Shown here one piece after another: positions 11,576 to 22,300 of a DNA stretch of 64,000 nt. The notes below the pieces were generated by a model. That model made no database searches and had not been told where the DNA came from. It saw only the letters and a program-made list of their open reading frames with translations. The translations under genes and the position numbers were made by a program. The stretch comes from Brachionus manjavacas. Its lineage: Eukaryota; Rotifera; Eurotatoria; Ploima; Brachionidae. The stretch spans positions 744,001-808,000 of the forward strand of contig JAHQIY010000013.1 in NCBI GenBank assembly GCA_019054805.1, read 5' to 3'. How positions within the stretch are numbered: the stretch's first letter is position 1; each line of letters starts with the position of its first letter.

Positions 11576-11591
11576 AAATTTCACTCATAAG

Positions 11592-11789
11592 ATGATCATT
11601 TTAATGAAGATAATAGCCGAAATTCAAAAAATTGCAAAATCGAGTCTAGAGAATCATCAAATATATTCCACTAAGAACAAGTATCAAAACAATCTACAAA
11701 GAGCTAAGAAACGGCTTGATCGATTACAGAGAAAACAAGCTTTTTTCAAAATTTATCACCACCAAGCAAACCATGAATTAAAAGCTTAA
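11592..11789 (+). CDS. Possible host exon, coiled-coil-like C-terminus
   Basis: A 65-codon frame just 3' of the LINE tail, with charged heptad-like spacing (NNLQRAKKRLDRLQRKQAFF), ends ...HHQANHELKA and is followed by AATAAA-like sequence near 11829. Composition is less AT-rich than its neighbours. The true upstream exon is unknown and may be separated by the LINE. No family recognised. Confidence 0.3.
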   Translation: MIILMKIIAEIQKIAKSSLENHQIYSTKNKYQNNLQRAKKRLDRLQRKQAFFKIYHHQANHELKA

Positions 11790-13315
11790 AATATTAATTT
11801 TCTACTCTAATTGTACATATATATTTAATAAATATTTTAATCATATTGCAACCATGAGTGCTGAAAAGAATGTTCTGCCATTCGGAACTGTCAGGGAAAA
11901 ACTTTTCCTAAATTATTTTTTAGATATAAATATAATATTTTTAAAATAAACGAATAAATAAAAAAAATTATATTATTAAAAAATTTATTTTAATATTGAT
12001 CAAAAATGGAAAAAATTGGTCAAAAAAAAAAATCATAAAAAATCACTGATTTTTTGAAAACATTTTAATGATTATCGATTACATTAAAGATTATTGCATC
12101 TTAAAATTGGATACTTCTTTATTCTAGTTTAAAATTTCTTTAAAAAATCCTTTATTTCACAATTAAAAAAGCACCAAATTTTTATTGTATAGAATTTATT
12201 TAGAATTTTAATGTTTCTTTTAAAAACTGTTAAAAAGTCTTTAAAATTTTATTGACTGGGTTTGTAAAGAATTTTATTGTAAAGTTTGTTGTTGATATTA
12301 TTATTTTTATTATTATTATTTATTAGTTTAAAGCCCCATAGGCAAAATTACAAAAAATTACATTAAATTCGAGTTAAATTTAAAAAAAGAAAGAAAATTG
12401 CACTAGTGTTACTAAGTAAAAAAGTTTACTCTTAAAAGATCATTTAAAATTTTATAAAAATAAAAGTAATCCAATTTTAGTTCCATATTGATTTTTATTT
12501 GCGAGCACACAAACTTAACCGAGTCAACCGAGCCACGATTTTTATCTAAAAATATAAAATATTATGAATTACATTGCTCATTTCGATCGATTTTTATTCA
12601 ATAGAAAATTTTTGGTCAAAAATTGATCTTAAAATGGTAAAGACCAAGATGACGTTAGTGGATCATTTTAAAAGCATTTTGTTCTTAATCTTTTCTAGAA
12701 AATATTAAAAAAATAGAATAAAAACATTTTTTTCTCTCGGGCTTAATCCTAACCCTAAAGAGAGTCAACTTTTTGATTAAAAATTTTAAAATAAAATAAA
12801 TTTTCATTTTTTATTATAAGTTTAAATTTTTATTTAAAGATCAATATTGATATTTTAAACATTTACTAGAATGTCACTTGAAATCTTTATTATCATAAAA
12901 ATTAATAAAATTAAATCATATCTTTTGGAAAATTATTGATTAAAATATCACAAATTACAATAAATTTGATACTCAAGTCTTTTTTTTAGATCAAGATAGA
13001 ATCTTAAATTATTCAGTTTTCAAATTAAAATTTTAAAAATAAAATTAAAAATTGAATCAATGTGAAAGTCAATTAAGGTGTCGACTCTCTCTGTCTCTCT
13101 TTTTTAAAATAATTGAAAAATCTACTTAAATTTTATGCAAATAACAAATTAAACCGACGTTAAAAAATCCAAAATTAATTGAATACTTTTGAGCAAAAAA
13201 ATCTTATGAATATGCGCTGCACATAATTTTTTATTATCTTTAAAATTTCGTTCATAATTCAAAAAACAGTTTTAAATCTGCCACATATTGTTAAATTTAG
13301 ATTAATTTAGCAAGG
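11790..13315. other. Gene-free AT-rich spacer
   Basis: No gene or element supported. A CT-rich run (CTCTCTCTGTCTCTCT) lies at about 13086-13102, upstream of the ArfGAP gene, and could be part of its promoter region; this is speculation. Confidence 0.5.
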
Positions 13316-14488
13316 ATGTCATCCAAAGATAAACTGCAGCGTCAACAAGAGAAATTCCAAGCTATCCTTAGCGCATTGCTGAGAGAAGAAGACAACAAAT
13401 ACTGTGCAGACTGTGATGCAAAGGGACCTAGGTGGGCTTCTTGGAATTTAGGTGTTTTTTTGTGTATTCGTTGCGCTGGTATTCATCGAAATCTTGGTGT
13501 TCACATTTCCAGAGTAAAGTCGGTGAATTTAGACCAATGGACCCCAGAACAAATAGCTGTAAAATATTTTTCTATCTTTTAAATTTTTTTATCAAATTTT
13601 GTCAAGTCGATGCAAAGTATGGGAAATAGCAAAGCCAAAGCTGTTTATGAGAGCAATCTTTCAGACAGCTATAGGCGTTCTAACAGTGACTCCGCTATGG
13701 AACAATTCATCAGGAGTAAATACGAAGCTCGCAAGTGGATTGACAAAAATTGGGTGCCACCAGCCATCACTGTTCCGCCTGAAGTACAACAATTTTTTTT
13801 TTATTCAAATTTATAAACTAAATTTTGATAGCTTTTACAAGATGAAAAGGAAAAAAAAAAAAGTTCATCGGAAAAAACCAAACTTGAAATCAAAATTAAA
13901 TCTGAGCTTCCTAAAAAGTTCAACGGTGCTGCCAAACCAGAAAATCAGCCATGTGAAAAAAAGGAAAATCAAGACGAATTTCTAGTTGAATTTGGGCCCG
14001 AAGTGTCATCAAATTCAGTTCAAAGTAAAAATGTGAATGATGAGCTTGGCGAGCTATTCGGAAGTTTTTCAGTGGAAGCATCAGCCAAGGAACAAAATAG
14101 TTCCCAAAATCAATCAGTCATGTCCGATATGTTGTTGTTAGGAGACTCTGTGTCCACTTCTGGTGGTTCAACGAACAATAAAATAGACACAAATTCTATT
14201 TTAGCTTTGTATGGCGCGTCAAATCCTCAAGTATCCACACCATCATTAATTCCATCATCATCGTCTTTTCAATCAATAAAAAGTGCACAAGTTTTTCAAA
14301 ACCAATATGCCAAAATTCAGCATCCGGCTCAGAACCAAATGTCAAATTTATTTCCAATTAAATCAAGCAACATTGAGCCGAATTCAAGCAAAAATTCGAA
14401 TTTGTTTGATTTTGATTTATTTGAAAAAACCGGTAACACGACTAGTGTGGCTTCAAAGACAGTCCCTGCCGATCTTTGGCACATGTAA
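13316..14488 (+). CDS. SMAP: SMAP-type ArfGAP (stromal membrane-associated protein)
   Basis: Model: exons 13316-13558, 13607-13783 and 13832-14488, both introns 48 nt and phase 0, 358 aa. Residues 1-140 form an ArfGAP domain with the zinc finger CX2CX16CX2C (C30, C33, C50, C53) and the arginine finger R58 in [11 protein letters not shown], so it should be catalytically able to stimulate GTP hydrolysis on Arf. The match to animal SMAP1/SMAP2 is close ([46 protein letters not shown]). A lysine-rich linker follows, then a Ser/Asn/Gln-rich tail with short hydrophobic motifs ([19 protein letters not shown]) of the kind that bind clathrin or adaptors, ending in a tryptophan-containing LWHM. The protein would act in endosome and trans-Golgi trafficking. 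Exons continue open past each donor in the raw frame, but the spliced frame matches the family better. Confidence 0.93.
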
Positions 14489-14639
14489 CTGTTTTAAAAA
14501 TTAGACATTTTCATATTTATAAATGGAAAAAATATCCACAAAGACAATTGAAGTGAAACATGATGGATGACTTAGTTTTTTTTTTCTTCAAAAATATTTA
14601 ATCTTTATTTATTTAAATAGCTGATTTCTTTAAATTTGA

Positions 14640-15050
14640 AAATAAATATTTTTTTATTTTTGTCTTGGAACTTTATGATCAAATAACCCGTCATTAATTT
14701 CGATTATTAATTTGAAATAATCAAAATATTTACGATGTCTGTATTTTTTATTTTGTTTTCTGTACCGAGCTAGATCTCCTTCAGAATATATATTAAAAAA
14801 AAATAAAACAAATAAGTTAAAATAAAATGAAAAGAAAGTTAAAAAGACATAGTTATGTTGAAATAGAGTGTTCAATAGTTTAATAGTTTATTTAATGATT
14901 TAAAAGGCTTGAGCTTTGCTCTTTTGCCTTCCGGTTAAAAATAAAAATTTAGTTTGTCAATTAGTTTAAATAATTAAATAAAATGAAATGTTTCTTTTAA
15001 AGAGAAAAAATAGCGTTTAAAAAAAGTTAAAAAGAAGATGTATAGTAATT
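14640..15050. other. Spacer with a LINE family A tail at 14755-14790 (minus)
   Basis: Read on the minus strand, CTGAAGGAGATCTAGCTCGG plus a T-rich continuation matches the 3' hairpin tail of family A. The rest of the stretch is AT-rich with nothing recognised. Confidence 0.45.
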
Positions 15051-15057
15051 GTATTCA

Positions 15058-16620
15058 TCCAATGATGTAAAGCATCTCGATTGGTGTTTTTCCATATTGA
15101 GTGTGTATCAAATTGTCGAGTAATTCGAGGACGAGTGGATTTGCACTTGTAATATTTTTTTCAAAAAAATTTTCTCCAAGTTTAAAAAATCTATCGTGAT
15201 CTTATCGTAGGTTCTATTTGACTTAAATGGTGTAAATAACTACTCGAACATTTTGGCTTTTCTTTGTGAATTATTTGCAACGCTTTGTACTGAATACAGT
15301 AGAAGCTCTCAAAATGAACATCCTCAAATGTGAACAGCCCTATAAGTGAACACAAATTTCTTGCGACCGACCAAAATGAATCTTTTTACATGGCATAAAA
15401 TCCCTCAAATGTGAACGTTCGGTATGTGAACATGAAAAATTTAGAAAAAAGTGAACAAAAAACTCGAAAAAAAAATTTATTTACAGTTAAATTCAAAAAT
15501 TTTTTTAATATCTTCATAATATACATGACTTTTAAATTTATAATACATATTTTATTTAATTTTTAAAATAATCTTCGATTTTCGATTGTTTAACATTGGC
15601 AACATCAACTAAATTGCTCTCGAAAGTCATAAATTCTTTACATAAACTAGGGTGATTATTAGTTAAATAAGAAATTAATTTTATCATCATTCAACTGATA
15701 CTTAAATGAATACATGGTCTTATTTTTATTTTTATTTTTGTTTTACACAAAAATTAACTTAACATTTATTAATCTCACAAAAGTGAACAGTTCACTTTTG
15801 AGAGAGCATCCTCAAATGTAGACAGCCCTATGAATGAACAAAAATCCCTTGCGACGGCGAGTGTTCACTTTTGAGGGATTCTACTGTACCTTGGAATCTT
15901 TGAATGTTGTTTTCATTTAAAACTAAAATCGGTACAGCATATTCGAGCGTGGATCTTATGAGGCATTTGTAAATGTTTAGTTTTTCGTTAATACCCAAAG
16001 ACCATTTTTTAAAAGACAAACACTTGAGAATGTTTAGCAGTTTAAGACTCTTTTCTCGTATTAGTTCTATATGAGTTTTGAAATTTAAATGCCGGTCAAA
16101 CGTTACGCCCAGATATTTTGGTGTATTATTTACTGGAATTTCTTCTCCAAAAATGAATAATTTGAAATAACCACTTGATATTTCTTTTCGTGTTTTACCT
16201 TTGGAGTAAATTGCGAACGAACATTTTTTGGCTGCTGTTTGGAGTCTCCACTTGTTAAACCAGTTCTCTAAAGCTTTTAAATATCGTTGTATTTGAACTT
16301 TGAGACGGTTAATGCTTTTATCTTTATTGAAGGCGAACAAATCGTCTGCAAATAAAAGACCTGTTATTTTGTGATTCGGATAGCTGTTACATTCGTTTAT
16401 GTCATTGATGAAAATTAGGAAAAGTAAAGGAGACAAGATTGTCCCTTGGGGAACGCCACTGTTAATTTCAAATTGTCTGGAAACAGAATTTTCGACTTTG
16501 ACATAAAATTTTCTATTTGATAAGAATTCTTTAATCCATTGACCTATTTTTTTAGGACATTTGATTCTACTGAGCTTGAACAAAAACTTGAAAATACGAA
16601 ATAGAGTGTTACATGTGACA
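15058..16620 (-). mobile_element. LINE (family D) reverse transcriptase, split by a MITE
   Basis: The minus-strand frame carries IKEFLSNRKFYVKVENSVSR, NSGVPQGTILSPLLFLIFIN, LLFADDLFAFN and LGVTFDRHLNFKTHI, then ...LEYAVPILVLNENNIQRFQG. Here a pogo-like MITE (15297-15886) interrupts it. On the far side the reading continues with YKALQIIHKEKPKCSSSYLH and ends ...THTQYGKTPIEMLYIIG-stop, the usual C-terminus of such ORF2 proteins. The RT half is well conserved. The 5' part is missing from about 16620. Confidence 0.88.
15297..15886. mobile_element. pogo/Tigger-like MITE with TA target duplication
   Basis: The ends are inverted repeats: CAGTAGAAGCTCTCAAAATG on the left and, reversed, CAGTAGAATCCCTCAAAAGT on the right, each flanked by TA (15295-15296 and 15887-15888). 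The subterminal repeats GTGAACAGCCCTAT..GAACA are shared by both ends over about 90 bp. There is no ORF inside. It sits within the family D LINE at 15058-16620. Confidence 0.85.
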
Positions 16621-16654
16621 GATTTTTACATAGTTGAAGCTTCGGGAATAAAAG

Positions 16655-16845
16655 AGGAAATAGTAAGGTAGCAATTACACAATGGAGTTAAGTTTTCAAT
16701 ATCTCTTGATTTTAAGCCGATCTTTGTATTCCTCCACCCGTCTGACAACTAATGGAATAGAATGACTCAGTCCTGTCCCAAAATATCTCTCATTCAATTC
16801 AAAAAGACTTTTAGGAATTTGAGCTTATGTTGGAGGAAGTATTAT
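16655..16845 (-). mobile_element. LINE (family A) C-terminal fragment
   Basis: The minus strand gives the ...ERYFGTGLSHSIPLVVRRVE block found in the other family A copies, followed by the ...NTQLH/CNCY-type end. It lies against the family D copy on one side and the Tc1 element on the other. Confidence 0.65.
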
Positions 16846-16897
16846 TTTATTTTTGTTTATTTATTTATTTCAAAAAACAACTCTTGGGTGATGATAA

Positions 16898-16980
16898 GAA
16901 AAAAAAAATCAAGAAAAAAGAAAAAAAAAAATCAAGAAAAAAGAAAAAAAAAAATCAAGAAAAAAGAAAAAAAAAAGAAA
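16898..16980. repeat. Short tandem repeat, unit about 22 bp
   Basis: Three or four copies of an A-rich unit containing ATCAAGAAAAAAG. Confidence 0.85.
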
Positions 16981-16984
16981 AGGG

Positions 16985-18066
16985 ATGAAAATTACATTTT
17001 TAGAGAGATAAGAAAAGATCCTACATCAAGCTATCAAAAACTCGCCACTGATTTTAATTCTAAGACTCAAGGGGTTAGGATAAGTAAGTCTACTGTAATG
17101 AGATTTCTCAAAAAAAAAGTTTAGAGTCTCATACAGTGGTCAGAAAACCCCTTTTAACCATAAAAGATATACAAAAAAGATATAAGTGGTGTAACCAGAG
17201 ACCTAATTGGACAGTTAATAATTGGTCCAGAGTTATTTTCAGTGACGAGTCCAATTTTGAGGTCTTCAATCGTAAGTCAAGAGTAATCGTAAAAAGGTTT
17301 AAAATGAAAAGTTTCATCCGAAGTTCTGTATACCAAGGTTACAAAACGGTGGAGGGTCACCTGGTATCTGGGGATGCATTTCCTACAAAGGCACTGGAAT
17401 AAGCAACATTTATACAGGACGAATTAATCAATTTGTCTACAAAGACACTCTGGAAAACAACCTTTTACCATCTGTTGAACTGCTATTTGAGCCAGACGAC
17501 CCTTGGATTTTTCAGCAAGATGGCGCTTCGGCACATACTGCCCACTCAGTAAGGGACTGGTTGAAAGAACAGAACATTGAGGTTCTGCCATGGTGTGTCC
17601 GTTCACCAGATCTCAACCCAATCGAGAACTTATGGTCATACATGGATGCCAAAACGGTAAACACAAAGGTAACCTCTATCGAGCATTTAAAAGAGGTTTT
17701 ACACAAAGAGTGGTTAAAGATTCCGACTGAGTACGTACAAAAGTTGATTGAATCTATGGCAAAACGAGTTTTGGCTTGTTATAAGGCCAAAGGCGGTCAT
17801 TTTAAATATTAAATTTTAAAAATTTCTAAACTTTTGAACCGTTTTTTTTTTTAATTTATTGTATCCATTTTTTCTTTTGTATTTTTTTTTGGGATTTTTT
17901 TTTTCACTTAATTTTTTTTTTGATATTATGATCTTGGATTGATGAAAAATAAAAATTTGAAAAAAATACCGCTTTTTTTTATTTTCCCGCCTTTTATGAA
18001 CGCAAAAACAATTCTTTTGTTAACGAAAAAAAAAATTTTCTAAACTTTTGCAACATACTGTATATA
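16985..18066 (+). mobile_element. Tc1-like transposon, 5' end lost
   Basis: Frames give an HTH part (SSYQKLATDFNSKT, VRISKSTVMRFLKK), then VNNWSRVIFSDESNF (first catalytic D), DPWIFQQDGASAHTA (second D) and SPDLNPIENLWSYMD (catalytic E). The spacing between the second D and E is 34 residues, so this is the DD34E Tc1 class. At least two frameshifts (near 17120 and 17350) break the gene. The right end carries, reversed, CAGTATGTTGCAAAAGTTTA at about 18037-18059. No matching left terminus was found; the left boundary is an A-rich tandem repeat. A more decayed relative lies at 60840-61115. Confidence 0.9.
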
Positions 18067-18129
18067 GGAAAATGAATATAAGAGAATATAATTCATAATC
18101 AAGAAAATCTACATCACAAGTTGTTGAAC

Positions 18130-18545
18130 TTATTTTCAAGTTACTTATCTAGCTCTCAAGACCGCCACCGTCACTCTTGGCTACTTCATCTTCGCATATG
18201 ATATTTTAATCTGAGGATAGATCTGACTGCTGTATTCTGAATTGCTTGTAGTTTTTTGATATTATTTTCTGAAAATGAATTCAAGCAAGGAAAAGAATAG
18301 TCTAAAATTGATCCGGCAAAAGATTTATATAAATTTCCTATTGTTTTCTGATTAAGACCCCATTTTTTGTTTGACAATATCTTATTAATAGTTAGCCTTT
18401 TATTGCAGCGTTCCTTAATTTCGTCTACCAGCATAAAAAAATATTAAAACTTAACTTAGAATCAAATTTAACACCAAGAAACTTGTAATAAAAGTATTTT
18501 GTAAAGATATCTATAGAAAGTTATAATTTAATTTGAGGAAAAATG
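18130..18545 (-). mobile_element. LINE (family A) fragment
   Basis: The minus-strand frame reads FLGVKFDSKLSF, DEIKERCNKRLTINKILSNK and SILDYSFPCLNSFSENNIKK, matching the central-to-late RT region of 3490-4543. Confidence 0.8.
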
Positions 18546-18699
18546 AATTTACGTGATAAATTTTAACCATCTTTCGAATTAAATTTTGTTTTTTAATAAA
18601 TAGTTAATAATAAATAAATTTTTGCTTTAAATTATAACATTGCCCTAGCTAATTATTTTGTTGAAAAGCTTATTAAATTTTTCATCAAATTGTTATAGG

Positions 18700-19300
18700 A
18701 CTGAGCCCTGGGGTATTTGAGCAAAAAATGATGGGTCTGTTTTTTATTAATATGCAAAATTTATATTAAATATAAACAACAACAAAAAAGTTGTTTCTTT
18801 CACTGAAAAACATTTTTAAAAAAGAAATATTCAGGGTGTTTTGAAATATACGGTCTAAACCTGTTTTAGCGCTTTTTAAAGGGTTTTCACACGTCAAGAC
18901 TTTTTGAAAAATAATTTGCCAAGTAGAATTTTTTTCCTCTATCAGAATCAAAAGGGTGTTGCAGGGTATTTTATAAACTTGATATGGTGTTTCAGGGTGT
19001 TTTAAAGTGTTTTGTAAAAATTATTTTTAAACTTGAAAATTTAATATAATGACAATATTTTTTAATATAAAAATTGATGTTTATTAAAATTGAGGTTGTT
19101 AGAAATAAATAAAAAAAAAAGGTATTTTATAATAATTAATGCAGTTTACACAGGGTGCTTTTTTTTCGCTTTTTTGACGGGTGCTGTTTTTAAAGAATAC
19201 CAAAATAAAATTGTCAATCAGAAATTTATTGATATTAAATTTGCATAAATATTTAAATATTAAAAAAAAATACTTTTATTAATAAAAATTGACCCAATTA
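18700..19300. other. Spacer with decayed CAGGGTGTTTT repeats
   Basis: Variants of CAGGGTGTTTTGAAA occur near 18832, 18968, 18997 and 19152. Nothing else is recognised. Confidence 0.35.
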
Positions 19301-19332
19301 AAAAATAATAAAAATTATTATTCGAAAATCTT

Positions 19333-22300
19333 TTAAGATTTCTCCGATTTTTTTATGTAAGCGATAGTCAAATCAATAACTTTTTTGGTATTTAAAGATT
19401 CTAAGTTTTTTACATGCACCCTTACTTTATTGACAACTTTTTTCATTATTAATTTATACTCCTCTTTATTAATTTTATTTTTTAAAAAATAGGGCTTCAA
19501 AGTTGTTTTACAAATCAAAGCTATTTGCTCCTGAATACAATCAGGCTTTGTATTCAATGAAAAGTCTTCCTTTTTGGATTCGGATTTTTTTAAATCTACT
19601 TTTCCAGGAATAAACTTAACTTCTGGTCTAGTCATGGGTTCTGTTTTTGGCTCAGTAGGCTCTTCTTTACACTTGAGAATTTTATCAAATGATGAAGACT
19701 CTTTATTTGACTTTTTCTCTGTGAGTGTTGTGCATTCTTGTTTTACCACTAATATCCCAGAAGGCTCAAGTTTGCATCCACTGTTTTCTCTTTGAAATTT
19801 ACTTTTTCTTATTTCACTCTTTTTCTCAAAATCAAAAATTTCTGCTTTAGGATTAAACTTAACTTCTGGTCTAGTCATGGGTTCTGTTTTTGGCTCAGTA
19901 GGCTCTTCTTTACACTTGAGAATTTTATCAAATGATGAAGACTCTTTATTTGACTTTTTCTCTGTGAGTGTTGTGCATTCTTGTTTTACCACTAATATCC
20001 CAGAAGGCTCAATCTTTTTCCTTTTGACTATTTCTTTATTTTCAATTGAATGCTTTGAACTTTGTTTAATAAGTTCAATCGATCCATTACTTTTAATATT
20101 TATGTTTAAAAAATTATCAAAAAAAATTAAAAATTTACTGATTTATTTTTATATTTGAAGAGCTTTTGGTCAAAATGCTTTGACTGTTCATTATGGAATT
20201 TAACAAATTAATTGATGCTGAAACTTTATTCTCCTCCCTTGAAAGAAAAAAAGATTCTATTTAAAATTTGTTTTTTTTTTTTAATTTAAGAGCTCAAAAA
20301 ATTTCAAAAATTTACTTTAAATTTTTGGTTTCAAAATTTTCGAAATATTGGCTTGTCTGAGAAGTAAGTTGAATTGATGCGTGATCCTCTTCGTTTAAAG
20401 ATTTGACTCTAAACATGCTTGAAAGATTAGAAATTGTGCCATTATTTTCTTTTTTTTCATCGTTTTCAAGAATTTTTTTTAAAATGCGCTTCTTGGGGCT
20501 ATTCTTTTTATCCATTGACTTGTAATACTTTTTAAAAGTAAGAGTAGTTTTTTTTCGTTTGAGCAAGCTTTTTTTTTTGGTTCGTTTGTATTTTTTGACA
20601 ATCTTAGAACTTTTAGATGATGATGATGATGATTTTTTTGAAGTTTTTAGGCTGGCTTTGCGTCTTATGCGTTTGGTTTTTTTCCGGTAGGTTTTTTTTT
20701 TTTTGATTGTCTTTTTTTTTGTTTTTTTTTGAGACAAATTTCTGCGATTTTCGTTCACATTGCGCCTGACTCTTTCAGCAAAATTAGTTCTTGCTATTAT
20801 GCGACGCTGATTTGAATGCGAACTTGACGGCTCATTATGAGTCAATCTATGAGTAAAGCACTGTGGACAAAACCATTCTCCCTCTGGTATTTCTACTATT
20901 GGGGGATTTAAGCATTCACCTAATTTAAAAACGAATTTTTGAATATATTTTTTGAAGGATTAAAAAAAATTTTTGGAAAATCGGAATAAGAGAAAAAAGT
21001 TGTAAATTTTTTTTTTCAAAAAATTTAATCACAAGGAGAGATTGATATATTTTACAATGACATAATTTTTATTTTCAATCAATCAATAAATTGCTAAAAT
21101 TTGACATTAATTTTTTTTGATTAAATTTTTTTTTAAATACTAAAAAAATATTTATAAAAAAAAAATTATTTTGATTGAAATAAATGTACATTTAATCTTT
21201 TTAAAATTTTTAAGACTGGTAAAATCAAAAACAAAAAGTAAACTTAGTTAGACCGAAAATTTACATAAACCACCTTATCATTTTTTTTTAACAAGAAAAA
21301 AATTTGATTATTAATGCATTGTGAATTTAGGAACAAAGAACAAAATCAAAAATTTTTAAAAATGAAAAAACTTTTTTTTACTATGAGTCTTTATTTTATT
21401 GCCCTGCAAAAAGTATCAGTTGATTCAAACTTTGTACTTTCCAAATTAAATCTCTGAACAAACTCTGCAACTCTGCAAAACACAAAATGTACAAGAAAAT
21501 CATTAAAATTAAATTGCAGAGTTATTGCAGAGGCTAAATTTGGGTCGTACAAAGTTTTTATCAGCTGATACATTTTGCAGAACAATTTTTTTTTTAAATG
21601 TTGATAGGATAGGTTTGATTAAATTTAAATTTTGGTAATAATATGAAATTATGGATAGAACCAAGAGTTATCACAAGTCTTAAGTCTTTAATTTTTAAAC
21701 AACTTTGATAGAAGCAGTACTAATTTAAGTTCAGTTTTACTAGAAATTCAAGAATTGATTTAAAATTATTAATTTAACAATTTTTTTTTCTAAAAAATTG
21801 AGTTCATTTTTAGAAAATTATCCAAGATCTGAGAGAAACAAAAAGATTTTACATGCAGAATTTAGACGTGAGGAAAGAACAATTTTTATTTGAATTTACT
21901 CAGCTAAAATTAGACCAGAAGTAGAGTCTGATGAAACTTAATATGTTTTTGGTAATTATCTCAGTTTGTGTCAATGGTATTAGGTTACAAAATTATTTAT
22001 AAAAAAAGCATCCAAAAGAGAACAATAAAAACTTTGGTATCGCTTGCATCAACGCTATTTTCTGTAGAAAAATTTCTTCAACCATTTCACCTAATTGGCA
22101 TAAAGTTAACATTGCTGTTGGAGGTTTTAATAATTTTCCATAAGATTCAGAGATCAAAAAAAGGAAGAAAAAAAATGCTAATTCATTCAGCTATTTATGA
22201 GATCAACCTCGCTTTGTGATAAAGCTCTTAACTCATATCACAGTCAAACTTTTCACAGTTTTTCACAAAAACTTTATTTGACTCAGCTAAATTAAAAAAT

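Noticed and set aside
12740-12770. CCTAACCCTAA, telomere-like
   Set aside because: Less than two units inside an AT-rich spacer.
13432-13985. Alternative frames across the ArfGAP exons
   Set aside because: They run through introns in the wrong frame; the spliced SMAP frame accounts for the region.
19574-20158. Two overlapping plus-strand frames with identical segments
   Set aside because: Antisense of the PHRF1 last exon; the repetition reflects the 243-bp duplication.
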